From assembly GCA_015227615.1 (NCBI GenBank), contig JAALGZ010000006.1, positions 1,860,001-1,924,000 on the forward strand: a stretch of DNA of 64,000 nt. The letters are read 5' to 3'. Positions within the stretch are counted from its first letter, which is position 1; each line of letters starts with the position of its first letter. The translations under genes were made by a program, and so were the position numbers. This document shows positions 12,501 to 22,527 of this stretch, piece after piece. Source of the stretch: Labyrinthula sp. Ha (lineage: Eukaryota > Sar > Bigyra > Labyrinthulida > Labyrinthulaceae). Below the pieces are notes generated by a model. The model did no database searches. It worked only from the letters and a program-made list of their open reading frames with translations, and was not told where the DNA came from.

Positions 12501-14033
12501 TTTAGTCAATTATGTAACTTATTAGAGTGGAAATACTTAACGGCCATACATTGTTTCAGAGTCACAAATTTCGGAATTTTGATTGTTGCCAAGAATGTCG
12601 GCTGATGGACTTAAATCTAAACAGTCATGGATATTTCTGTACTTAATATAACTGATTAGATGCTGACCATGTCAATGCCTTTTTGCCTAAGATGCCCAAG
12701 TGTGAGGACTAACACTTCTTTTCTCCCTTCAGATATATGCAGAGCACCTACAACAACTTCGACAATTCAAGATCTTTCACATTTTATTAGACAACTTAAC
12801 AATATAGTGGGGAAAATAGAAAGAGCTGTACTACATGCCCTGTAAATTGTGTAGAAGGCTATTATCATAAAGCGGGGAGCAAATGTTGATTCTTTTCGAG
12901 CACCAAGTAAGTACCCTTGTCATTCAGCCTCATTTCCTTCCATGAAATAAACCTACAATCGGAATTTCTTCGAAAATACTAACTCTAGCCTTTTAATCCC
13001 ATTACAATGAACGACATTTAGAAGTATAGTCATGTTTTCTCCGAAAACCCTAACCCTACTCCCTCAGTCTCATCTTCTCCCGAAACCTGACCCCAAACCT
13101 AAAACCCACCTTGTGCTGAAGTTTCTATATATTATTTTCTTCATCATCAAAATTATTCTTACTTGTATCCCCTTTTAAATGCTGAGTATCTTGTTCTCCC
13201 AGTGTAACAATATAAATGTAAATTGTTTTCCTCTTTCTTCGGATACATTTTATGGATACATATCCATGTCTTTTCCATTTCTTATGCTTTTAATTACTCC
13301 TTTTTATGCTAGTTTTAATGATTTTTATTCGTTGATTTTTTATTTTCTTTAATTTTGGATTGACATTTTGGCAAGCTGAAAGATCAGATGATCTCGTTCT
13401 TGATTCGAAATTCTGGGGAACAACATGAGACGCTGGAATCACGCTTGGTTCAAAACAGATTTCATTATAAATAGTTATATTCGGAGGTTTAATGCTCCTT
13501 TGGGTAATTATACTAGTTAATATTAATATTCGAAGATCCAGAGACTGCTCTGTCTTCAGGATATTGCGTGGAATATTTGTGTGAACAGTTGAACCGAATA
13601 AGACTAAGCAACAACTTGTGTTATTATAAATCTAGATAAAAATATCATTTTATTAATTATGTATTTATGCATCTTTACTGATTTTAATCGACTACAACCT
13701 GTGTATGAGTAGCTATATTCTTTATTACTTAACTTTGGTATAGTGGATCCCAACAGGAACCATCTTTTATTAACTTGAAGAATTCATTCTATTTAAGCTG
13801 GGAGTGAGAAAAATCTGAGAAGTTAATTATTCTTAGCAGTTTTTTATTATTTATAGTTCTATTATTTTCAAAGCATATATTATTCATAATTTAGTACTTA
13901 CTGAAACAATATCAACTATTAAGTATTCTTAAGCCAAGACGTTATAAGCGTAAAATACGGTAGAACCAATTGTTGCCAGGTGGCCAATTAATTTTGCTAA
14001 AAAAGAAAAAACAAAGAAAGCAACAAATCAAAT
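9519..14033. other. Gene-free AT-rich spacer
   Basis: No supportable coding region. A 7-bp hairpin (CATCGCA/TGCGATG) lies at 10609-10626. A C-rich patch near 13045-13110 has two CCCTAA units but no array. The final 60 bases hold an upstream element of SEC61 beta. Confidence 0.6.
13975..13987. promoter_or_regulatory. Putative upstream element (GCCAGGTGGCCAA)
   Basis: This near-palindrome containing TGGCC lies 47 nt before the SEC61 beta start codon. Similar TGGCC or ACGTGGC sequences lie upstream of uL23m, L23A/LSM7, SEC61 alpha and the orphan at 27160. The regulatory role is inferred from that shared placement. Confidence 0.35.
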
Positions 14034-14278
14034 ATGGCAGGTGGACCAGTAATGCGAAGAAGAAGAACAGCTAACAGAAATGATGACAGCAGTAACGCTC
14101 AAGGAGCTTCTACCAGAGATGCACTAAGGTTCTATACTGAGGATTCACCTGGATTCAAAGTGTATCTACGTGGCTCTTGTTTTTATTCTATAGTGGTCCC
14201 ACAACAGTTCTAGTTAGCAGCTTGATGTTCATTGGTTGCGTTGTTTTGTTGCACATATGGGGAAAATTTAGAGGATAA
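14034..14278 (+). CDS. SEC61B: Sec61 complex beta subunit
   Basis: Two short exons (14034-14161 and 14194-14278) encode a 70-residue tail-anchored protein. The family signature before the membrane is clear: LRFYTEDSPGFKVGP, followed by a single C-terminal membrane span (VLVSSLMFIGCVVLLHIW) and a short lumenal tail. The N-terminus is basic and Ser/Asn-rich (MAGGPVMRRRRTANR). It is the small non-essential subunit of the ER protein-conducting channel; its partner SEC61 alpha lies 22 kb away in the same window. The intron is 32 nt (14162-14193) and splits the Val codon of FKV. The stop codon is one base from the stop of the convergent gene. Both exons are too short to be noticed without splicing. 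Confidence 0.95.
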
Positions 14279-14279
14279 A

Positions 14280-14990
14280 CTAATCCTTAATCTTATAAGT
14301 TACATTCACGTCAAGATCATTTGGGTCAATTGGGTTCAGTTCTATAAGTAGATTCTTGCATGGATGACAATGTGCGCACACAAAAGATACATCTTCATTC
14401 TTTTTCCTCGCCTCTGTGATGGTTTCGGCTATTTGAGATAGATCTATCTCATCTTGACAGATTTTAACTAACAAGGAAGGAGCTTTTCTCATCTCCGAAG
14501 AAAATATTCTAGAAGGTCTTGATCCATAAAAGTCTATTCGCTTCACATCCTGTTTGCCTTGGAATAAAACGTAATCATTCAAAAATAACTCAAAAAATAC
14601 TTCAAATTGTTTGTGCCTAAACTGGGGTAATGTACACAATCTTTCATTAGCTTCAGCAAAAGATAGCTCTATAGGAGAGTGTTCTAACAAAGAGGAAAAC
14701 AAGGTAGCCGAAGTATCAGGTTTTCTAGAATTTTCCTGAGAAAAAAGTACAAGTTTGTTGGTACGTAATAGTGAAAGTGCTAGGTAGCAGCTCATTTTGT
14801 GTACCCCATCTTCATTAGGTTGTACCAAGTAAGATATCTTTCCAAAGCATTTGTAAGAAAGGATTTGTAAGTTAGAAAGTACACAAATATTCATCTTCTG
14901 TTTCAACAGTTTCTCCAGCCTTTCTGATAATAAAACCTTTTTATCCTCTTCTAAAATATTCGATTTGTCTCTATCTTTTTTTAGAGACAT
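14280..14990 (-). CDS. Uncharacterised 236-residue protein
   Basis: This is a single-exon gene whose product I do not recognise. The first 35 residues are charged and probably helical (SLKKDRDKSNILEEDKKVLL). The middle has mixed alpha/beta character, and near the end CAHCHPC could bind a metal or form disulfides. There is no signal peptide or membrane segment. It converges on SEC61 beta with one base between the two stop codons, and diverges from the mitochondrial uL23 gene. The intact frame, its place in a dense gene island and the protein-like composition support a real gene. Confidence 0.75.
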   Translation of the reverse strand: MSLKKDRDKSNILEEDKKVLLSERLEKLLKQKMNICVLSNLQILSYKCFGKISYLVQPNEDGVHKMSCYLALSLLRTNKLVLFSQENSRKPDTSATLFSSLLEHSPIELSFAEANERLCTLPQFRHKQFEVFFELFLNDYVLFQGKQDVKRIDFYGSRPSRIFSSEMRKAPSLLVKICQDEIDLSQIAETITEARKKNEDVSFVCAHCHPCKNLLIELNPIDPNDLDVNVTYKIKD

Positions 14991-15057
14991 TTTTCATTTA
15001 CTTTTTTCTTTCTATACCTGTGTTCTTCCTTTTCGTTATTAGAGTATTAATATAATT

Positions 15058-15065
15058 ACGTGGCA
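15058..15065. promoter_or_regulatory. Putative ACGTGGCA upstream element
   Basis: The octamer lies between the divergent 236-residue orphan gene and uL23m, 119 nt before the uL23m start codon. The same ACGTGGCA occurs upstream of SEC61 alpha and the gene at 27160. It resembles the G-box/ABRE core that plant bZIP factors bind, but the factor here is unknown. Confidence 0.35.
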
Positions 15066-15095
15066 AACTAGATTTAATAGCTAACTTAATAAATG

Positions 15096-15107
15096 GGCCA
15101 TATGGCC
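15096..15107. promoter_or_regulatory. Perfect palindrome GGCCATATGGCC
   Basis: A 12-base perfect palindrome lies 77 nt upstream of the uL23m start, in the same divergent promoter region as the ACGTGGCA element. A closely similar sequence (TGGCCACATGGCCA) lies in the L23A/LSM7 promoter, which suggests a dimeric transcription-factor site shared by ribosomal-protein genes (inference). Confidence 0.4.
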
Positions 15108-15184
15108 AAGAATAGATAACCATGTGAAAACTTAAGTAACTTGAAACCGGACAAAAACTCTCCACTCAAACTAACAGAAGAAGT

Positions 15185-15573
15185 ATGAGAAAGCTTGTCA
15201 ACAAAAAGATTATGGATGCTCCAGCGAAACGTGTGTGGTAATTAATTTCCCACTTTTTTATGTATAGGATGCCAAATATTACCTTCAAGCTTGTTGGAAA
15301 TCAGGCCATAGGAAATCCTGACTTGTATCCATTTTGCTCTCTTTGATTCATTCTAGAGCCGAGTACAGATTTAGGGTTCCTCCATCAATAACCAAACCAG
15401 AAATACGAGATTATTTAAGAAATATCTATAACATACCTGTCGAAAAAGTACACACAATCAATTACGATGGAAAGAAATTAAGGCGAGATGGGAAGGTTTA
15501 CAAACGGCCAGCATACAAAGTTGCGATAGTTACCGTGAAAAAGGAAGAGCAGCCAACACCATTAGATTCTTAA
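15185..15573 (+). CDS. MRPL23: Mitochondrial large-subunit ribosomal protein uL23m
   Basis: Three exons (15185-15237, 15268-15324, 15357-15573) give a 108-residue protein. After splicing it reads MPNITFKLVGN, then FRVPPSITKPEIRDYLRNIY and VEKVHTINYDGKKLRRDGK, the pattern of mitochondrial L23: a short N-terminal strand, then the RNA-binding fold. It is distinct from the cytosolic uL23 (L23A) encoded 1.1 kb downstream. The introns are 30 nt (15238-15267) and 32 nt (15325-15356). The first ATG gives a basic leader (MRKLVNKKIMDAPAKRVW) that could serve in import; MPNITF is an alternative start. TMEM208 follows on the same strand after 60 nt. Confidence 0.85.
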
Positions 15574-15633
15574 CTTTTTAATTTATCTTCTATCATCATT
15601 TTTTAATATTATCTGAATTTTGAAAATAAAAAA

Positions 15634-16226
15634 ATGTTTGAAGAAAATATGGTACAAAACTAAGATAAGTAAAGTTTTTAGCCCGGGATATCCTCCAAAC
15701 CAGGAGGAACAAGAAGTGAAAAGAAACGAAGGAAATTGAGTGAAGAAAAGAGTAAGAACCTTCTCATAACTGTTGCTATCGTAAGCACTGTCTTTTTGAT
15801 AGGACACTTTATCCTCTCCGAGAGTTTTCCTTGGTTGCAGTTAGGAGTGTATACATTGGCCAATCTTGGTTTAGTAAAGATAATAAGTTCATATATAAAG
15901 CAGGGGTTTGAATACGAATATTATTTTGATATATTGGTCATTTCTTTGTTGGCAGAAACTCTCTCCCCCTTCACCGACAAATCTATCTACATTTTTAGTT
16001 TGGTACATCTTGATGCTGTTATTATATTTTAGATCCCTTTGGCATTGATTTACAAGGGTGCGATGCTGGTTAAGGGCTATGTTTTTAATGGTATACCTTT
16101 TTTCCGTATGTTAGAATAGGTTCTGACATTTCTGCTGCAGAGCAAAAAGAAATTCAAATGAAAGAGGAGAAAAAGAAATTGAAAAAGGAAAGAAAAGAGA
16201 GAAGAGGAAAGGTTAAATATCGCTAG
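15634..16226 (+). CDS. TMEM208: TMEM208-family ER membrane protein (SND pathway)
   Basis: Four exons (15634-15651, 15682-16002, 16033-16090, 16120-16226) encode about 167 residues. A basic N-terminus (KPGGTRSEKKRRKLSEE) precedes three to four hydrophobic segments, including LLITVAIVSTVFLIGHFIL and FSLIPLALIYKGAMLVKGY, and the tail is strongly charged and basic. This matches TMEM208 (DUF788), an ER protein implicated in the SND route of membrane-protein insertion and in ER-phagy. Introns are 30, 30 and 29 nt. The first follows directly after an ATG codon. There are two in-frame ATGs in exon 1 (15634 and 15649); choosing the second leaves an initiator exon with no other codon. It converges on LSM7 with 25 nt between the stop codons. 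Confidence 0.85.
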
Positions 16227-16251
16227 AAAAAAAGCAACAGTGAATAAATGC

Positions 16252-16610
16252 TTAAAATGGGTTTTCTATCGGCGTCATGTTTTCAACAGGATTCACTAAT
16301 GTGACCGCAGTTCCCTTGCAAACCAACAACCCCAGCTTCCTTGTCTTAGTTCCATTTATTTTTTGCTCATCATCTGAAAATTAAAAAACTTTAGACAAGA
16401 GCTTCATTGAAAAAAACTTAGTGAAACCACATGTTAAACCAAAAATTCTTTACCTCGTAAAATTTCTTCAGCTTCGTCAAGCACAATATTCGTCAAAGGA
16501 TCATATCCTTTCAAAATACCAACCACAATTCGACCCTCGAAAAATTTGACTTGTACTTTCTTATCAATATGCTTTTTCAAGTCTAAGATACTCTCGCGTG
16601 GCTTTGACAT
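16252..16610 (-). CDS. LSM7: U6 snRNA-associated Sm-like protein LSm7
   Basis: Two exons (16610-16454 and 16373-16252 on the minus strand) encode 92 residues. Motifs are typical of LSm7: MSKPRESILDLKKHIDKK, the Sm1 motif (VQVKFFEGRIVVGILKGYD), the Sm2 motif (LGLLVCKGTAVTLV) and the terminal IENPF. It is part of the heptameric LSm rings that bind U6 snRNA in the nucleus and promote mRNA decapping in the cytoplasm. Its intron (16374-16453) is 80 nt and ends TTTTCAG, unlike every other intron found here. It diverges from the L23A gene, sharing a promoter of about 105 nt. Confidence 0.93.
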
Positions 16611-16647
16611 AAAATTTTTTCTCTTGTATACTTGCCCAAAATTTAAT

Positions 16648-16661
16648 TGGCCACATGGCCA
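16648..16661. promoter_or_regulatory. Putative element TGGCCACATGGCCA between LSM7 and L23A
   Basis: Two TGGCCA half sites, each itself palindromic, are separated by CA within the shared LSM7/L23A promoter, 54 nt before the L23A start. It closely resembles the GGCCATATGGCC palindrome upstream of uL23m. The role is inferred from position and recurrence. Confidence 0.4.
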
Positions 16662-16715
16662 TTACTTACAATTGCCCAAAATATTAAAAGAAAACAAACC
16701 AACAAATACAATAAA

Positions 16716-17153
16716 ATGGCAAAAGATTCTAAAGCAGTCAGCAAGGCGAAGAACGCCTCAAATGCAGCACGAGGTAGTGGAAGTGCTAGAACAATTAAGA
16801 CTCGAACATCAACAAGGTTTTATCGACCTAAAACCTTGATTTTGAAGAAGAATCCTAAGTATGCAAGAACAGCTATTGCATCCAAACCGAGGTTGGATAA
16901 GTTTAAGATCATTCAGTACCCGCTCACCACAGAAACTGCTATGAAGAAGATTGAAGACCATAACACTCTTGTATTTATCGTTCACACCCAGGCGAATAAG
17001 ATTCAGATTAAGAGAAGCGTAGAAGATATGTATGGTTTGAAAGTACAGAAGGTCAACACCTTAATCAGACCTGATGCAAAGAAGAAAGCTTTTGTAAGAC
17101 TGACTCCAGACTATGATGCCTTAGATGTTGCTAACAGAATTGGTATTATCTAA
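16716..17153 (+). CDS. RPL23A: Cytosolic 60S ribosomal protein uL23 (L23A)
   Basis: This intronless gene encodes 145 residues. After a basic Ala/Lys-rich N-terminal extension it carries the conserved [17 protein letters not shown], then [30 protein letters not shown]-type sequence ([17 protein letters not shown]) and the terminal [12 protein letters not shown], all typical of eukaryotic uL23. It binds 25S rRNA beside the peptide exit tunnel, where the signal recognition particle and Sec61 dock. An upstream in-frame ATG at 16647 would add 23 residues lying across the promoter element, so the start at MAKDSKAV is preferred. Confidence 0.96.
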   Translation: MAKDSKAVSKAKNASNAARGSGSARTIKTRTSTRFYRPKTLILKKNPKYARTAIASKPRLDKFKIIQYPLTTETAMKKIEDHNTLVFIVHTQANKIQIKRSVEDMYGLKVQKVNTLIRPDAKKKAFVRLTPDYDALDVANRIGII

Positions 17154-17196
17154 ATTGTTAAACTACAAGTTTCTCTTCAAAAAAAAGGATTAAGAT

Positions 17197-17436
17197 TTAG
17201 TTTTCCTTATTAAAGTAATTTTCTGGATTCCTATTCCAGGATACACTTAGTGTACCTGGTGTTCGCACATAAAATATTTGTTCTTTGCTTGTGGAGAACA
17301 TGAATAACCCAACACTAAGGGCTCCGCATACTCCCAAACTTACCAATGTATTTGATTTCCAGTTCTTTGGTGTATACCACCATCCACCTGATGGTGTCCA
17401 GACTTTAGGCGCTCTGTACTTTGGCATTCCACCCAT
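17197..17436 (-). CDS. Small single-span membrane protein with WTPSGGWW motif
   Basis: This 79-residue product opens with a basic, proline- and aromatic-rich segment (PKYRAPKVWTPSGGWW, then PKNWKSNT). One membrane span follows (about residues 30-47, LVSLGVCGALSVGLFMF), then a polar tail. Composition and layout recall small accessory subunits of mitochondrial inner-membrane complexes, but I cannot name the family with confidence. It lies 43 nt beyond the L23A stop in convergent orientation. There is no intron. Start choice is between MGGMPKYR and MPKYR. Confidence 0.65.
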   Translation of the reverse strand: MGGMPKYRAPKVWTPSGGWWYTPKNWKSNTLVSLGVCGALSVGLFMFSTSKEQIFYVRTPGTLSVSWNRNPENYFNKEN

Positions 17437-20400
17437 TTTTCGTGTCTAATTGATCTTTTGTTAAGGTTTCTTTGTATTCTTGAGTTTATCGAAGGTGCAG
17501 AATCAGCATATTTTGGGCGTTGTCTCAAGATCGTATCTCCGGACTCTAACGTTACTGAGTCTAGAAGAATCATAGGAGCCACAGACTCGCGAAATTACTT
17601 TAAACTTCACCAAAAATACTTAAAACAATCATATATTGGCTAAAAATAAGCAAGAAACATGATTTTTAGAAAGTAAATCCAATGTTAATGTCTCCATAAA
17701 TCAGCACCAAGACACAAATTGTTCATATGCTAGGAAGTCTTGGTTCAAGTGATGAAGAGTTCTAACACAAACTGAGAAACAATGTACAAAGATTGCTCTG
17801 GTATTGGACAAATTAACTAGATTCTGATAGCTAGAATAAATTAAAGCAGCCAGAACTGGTTAATGCAGTTCATAAGTCTATTTGTCGTAGAATAGCAGTA
17901 GTCTATTTTTTCATGTTACTCTTGCCAAACGAATACGGCAAGCCATTGTTTTCAAACATCAAAAGGCTATAGATCAGTATGCTATTTTTGCATAAAATTT
18001 TCTCAAACACCAGTTTATTCCTTATTTCCATGTTTTTGTGTGTAGCATGAAGCTAGACCAAAACCCGAGCAAGCCTGCCAATAGCGTCTTCGCCAAAAGA
18101 AAGCGACGTTTGCAGTCACCTCAAAATTTTAATATGACTGGAATACATTATTTTCTATCCCTGATATTTGGGATTGGAAAGATCCGATTTTTTTCTTGGG
18201 CGTCAATGAGCTTCAGGTTAGCCACATTTTCAAGATCCCTTTCTTGCAGCTATTTCCCCAAAAATACGCAATTACGTACATACATTCCCTTTTGAACACC
18301 TTTTCGATGCGATTACATCTAATTAGTACAATTTTCTTTTAATTTGTCCCAACTATCGCCATTTCATAGTGGCAACTATATTTGTGAAGACAATTTTCTT
18401 ATATCGGGAACAACCTGTATACTGTATTGAACAATATCTGCATACAGTAATCTTTCATCACAATTAGAGTCCTTTATCCCAATTTATTTTCTCTTTAAGC
18501 GAAATCCATATCTTTACTGTTGATAATAAGTTTCTCTTTTCATGATAACAATTGTATGTGTTTTCTGGACACTCACCTAATCCTGGATCAGGTACGCAAC
18601 CGAGAGCAAGATCTGTTTTCAAACTTCAAGTACAGAAAAAAAATAAAAAATAAGGATCAATGTCGGTACTCCCGTGAAACTACTAACAAGTAACTATTTG
18701 TTGTAAAATTACCCATAAAATTTTTCACGGGATGTGCATCCAAGAAAATAGTCGGGGTTCCAGGTCCCAATTTGTTCCAAGTTGCTTAAATACTTTTGTG
18801 TCGCTCTAAGACTGTAAAGCACAAGTTTTGAATCTTTTTTCTTACTCAATTTTACTGTGTTAAACTGAAAATAAAATGTTATTCTGTTTCTTTACTGCGA
18901 TAATTACCAACACAACGTCTCACCCCAAAGGTGTTATGTTGAATAACGACCTTAAGTGAAGAGTAAATTTTAGTTGTTGCGAAAATGCAAGAGTAGAACC
19001 AAAGTACTTGATATATAGTCGTGTCATAGTTTTGAATTTTTTTCAGTTGATATACACCTACTTTGTAAATGCCGCTAACTTATTCAGAAAAGTCAAAACC
19101 ACATTTTGAACATCTTAACTAGGGGGGTGCATATGGCACGACACTCTGTTTTCCTTTTCACATTCAAGTTTAATAATCTAGAAGATGCTGAAAAAAAATT
19201 ACTGAGCCTTCAATTTCTTAATGGTAATAGGTCTGTTGTACTTGCATTGAGTACTAAGCACTTGGAAAATAATCCTGGAAGTTATTGCAAATGTTAATTT
19301 CACATGTACTCCAATCTATTTGGGATCTCTTACAGGAGCTGTCCCAGAATGAATGTAAACTGGTTCCATTAATGATATTTCTCATTCTTTTTGCAGCATA
19401 AGCTAATTTACATGAGATTTTGGTGTATAAACAATTCAAAAACTTTAGCCATAGTAAAACATGGCCATCCTTGACTTTAGCTGCAGCATATTAAGTAGTT
19501 TCAAGAAAAGACAAAAAGTACAGGACATAACGAATGTAGCCTTAGGTAAACTTCAGTATTATTGGTCTCAGAATCCAAATCAAGAGAGTGGGTATCAACT
19601 CTTAGTAACAAATCTATTCTATCAGAAATAATTTATGTCTTAATATCAAATCCAAGTCAGCTAACCCAAAACACCAAACCTTGGGATTAACAATATAACG
19701 TACAACTACATAGAAATAAAGCTGACAATGTTATCTCATGCTTCAGATAGAAATATTATAATTTTATTATCTCCCAATGAAAAGGAAAAGTTGTTCAGAA
19801 CATTTACCATTTCAACAAATTTCTTCTTAGTTAGTAGAACAAATTTTGTCGGTTTGTTTCTTAATAACATGTTGTGGTTCCGTAGCATAAGGCTTAAATT
19901 GATTGATTTTTCAAAAATATGTACTTGAATGTTGTAGCTCATAGATAAAGGGTTATTACTTTGAATCTTATATTGCTAAATTCTTAATGGTTCAATACCA
20001 GTTTGTACCCACGAGTAGATCGAAACAAATCACTATCAAGAATACAACTATATTACATACTTTCCATAGACGGCTTCTACGTGAAAGAAATAAATGGCTT
20101 CACGCAATGTTATAACCTTCTTAGATATACTACCTAAGAAGACTGTAAGTATATGTACTAATTAAATTCCGGGTTTGATTCATATAATTTATCAATAAAT
20201 TTCTCCAATACTTTTCTTATTGAGAATAAGTAACATTGACATAGTCAGTTTAATTTATTTTTGAAAATAAATTGATTATCTTTACAAGGTTGGACCACAT
20301 TGCCAATATTTGTTCTTTATTTCGGCACAATACCAGAGGCTTCAATAAGCTCTATAACCCAAGGAGAGTTTGTGAATAGGATACGATAGGGCAGCATGGC

Positions 20401-22527
20401 CCCTTCTTAAAGTGCTTCGTGTGGTGTAATAATGCAGTAATGCTTCCCATTTGAAGTAACATCTTGTGGCCAAATCTTGTAACGCGAGTCTTTTAAGAAT
20501 CAAAATAAAATCACAATCAAGTGATACATAGTAAAATCCCAATTCAGTAATTGATATTTAGAGTTAAGACATTTGTTAAATATTTAATGCCAAATTCTTA
20601 TTTTTCCCGATGCCTGGTTCACATATAACGTTTCATGCTAAATCTGAGTCTTAGAATAATAGTAGGAACAAAAGCAAACAAACATATGACGCTGAAAGGC
20701 AAGATATTCGAACATTTAAGAGAAAGTTTTCTCCTTCATTCATAGAAATATGGAGAGGAAGAATATTAAATTAGCCAGGAATGATTTTCTAACGACTTTA
20801 GACTGAGCAAAGCGTCACCAGTTCTTTAGTTAGAATTGAAATGTGCAAGGAAACAGTCATGGTATATATATTAATGATCATTAAATTCTTTGAAACTGTT
20901 AGCCTTCCTGGAAAAAGTTTAAATTTGTTTAAAAAAAAGTAGCTATCGCAAGGGTCACCAAGATTATGTTACTAAAGCCGTGGTCAAATTCCAAGAACTT
21001 TATATTATAAGATCAAGACACCATATTCAGTATGAAATTTCTTCTTATTTGGGCTGATAAAAAAAAATATCTTTTTTAATTAACCACGGTTTTCTCAAAA
21101 TAAGGACAAGAAAGAAACTGGAATAAATATTCTTTAAATTTTCAGCCTAAAACTACTTCTAACATGAGCTGCAAAGACGTCGATTTGAAACAAATACTCT
21201 AGTCAGTCTGCGTGAAAGTTTATCCTCTTGCTGGGGTGTGCTAACCAAGTAAACGGGAGTGGTAAAATATGTGAAACTAGGAGAAGAAGGTGAAAATTTT
21301 CAACTTAAAGGAACAAGTATTTAATAGACTGTCCCTATTTCCCTGGGAATAATGTTGTATCTCACAAATGTTTTTAAAAGCTGAAGGTGTAAATGACCAA
21401 GGTGGCAGGGTCCATAAACTAATTGCTTGGAAACGACAAAATCGCCGTTGCACGCAGCAGGAATTGCCTGAGTATACTTTATTATTTTATAACGAAGTAT
21501 TCCTCAGCGTAAAATGTAATTGGATAAGTACATCTAAAGCGAATCACATACTTTTCTCTGAGATAAACCAAAGAACGAACAAGAGGCAGTTGCTCTAGCC
21601 AAAATATTAATGATGTCCAAGAAAGCAGCGAAAATAAGAGAAAAAGAACGAAAACAAAATAAGAAAGAGTGAATAAGCAAAAAAAATAGCACAAAACAAG
21701 AATAACTTCAATAACAGTGATAATCAAGAGCTAGCAAGAAACATGCATAAAACTCACATAGCTGACATATGTAAAAAGGTTGGACTACGACAAAATAAAA
21801 TCGCATCCTTTGATATATCTCAAAATACGTCCCAAAAAGTAAAACTTATGCTAAGATTATTACCATAAACCCCATCCATTGCCCCTACTGGGATCTTTCA
21901 CATCAGCCAGCAGAGTCCCTTTTTCCAAGAAAAGTTTTCAAGCTGAGCACCGTACAGAATAATCATAAAAAAACTAACAAAAAACATTCAATTTAGCACA
22001 AAAACAGTCTCAAAATGAGTTCAGTGATACAGGAAGGTAATTTAACTGAGAGTTTTCGTTTATTTATTGGATTTTAGCTTACTCTTCTCTTTCTCTTTGG
22101 GCAATTTACGCTTAGCAATAGGCGCGCAATCCGCTCTAAGGATTCTGAAAGGCAATTGAGCATTGCAATAGATTTACTTTCTTAACCCAAGTCATCCTTT
22201 AAACCATATCATATCTAATGCAGTATGAAGTTTGGTATATTATCATTGTGTTTCATATTGAAAATATCCCAAAAATACTATCGATCTGATATTTCTTTTA
22301 TCTCAAAGCGCTCCTTCAAAGTAGAACAAACTAAGAGAGCAACCAACACTTTGTCTCTGCAAAAGACATCTCCACCAAACTCTACGAAAATATTGCAGGT
22401 TAAATTATCTTTCACCTTTAATCTTCCTTAATAAGCATAAAATTAAAGGTATACCTACACAGGCGTCGCATAAACCTACACAACAAAAACCGTTACTTAT
22501 AAAACTTATAAATTAACAAACTTTGGG
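17437..22527. other. Gene-free AT-rich spacer with a diverged repeat
   Basis: No convincing gene. Short open frames are scattered but lack conserved motifs or typical splice signals. The part at about 20190-20540 resembles a second stretch at 26535-26865 (see repeat entries). Confidence 0.55.
20190..20540 (+). repeat. Diverged dispersed repeat, copy A
   Basis: Shared landmarks in the same order as copy B at 26.5-26.9 kb are: TTTCT plus CAATACTTTT, CTTATTGAGAA, ATTGACA, a GGNCCACAT sequence, a GTAAT-containing stretch and AAAATCCCAATTC. Between the landmarks similarity is low, so this would be an old element. I see no coding capacity or terminal repeats. Confidence 0.35.

Noticed and set aside
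12660-12845. 61-codon open frame in the spacer
   Set aside because: No conserved motif, no neighbouring splice partners and poor protein-like composition; treated as chance.
13045-13065. Telomere-like AACCCTAACCCTAC
   Set aside because: Only two units and no array. The surrounding sequence is simply C-rich, so it is not evidence of a telomere or an interstitial telomeric block.
17437-17650. Possible extra small gene overlapping in both strands upstream of the 79-residue membrane protein
   Set aside because: Open frames of about 60-80 codons exist on both strands, but neither shows a conserved motif or a splice junction linking it to a neighbour. It is more likely 5' leader or promoter.
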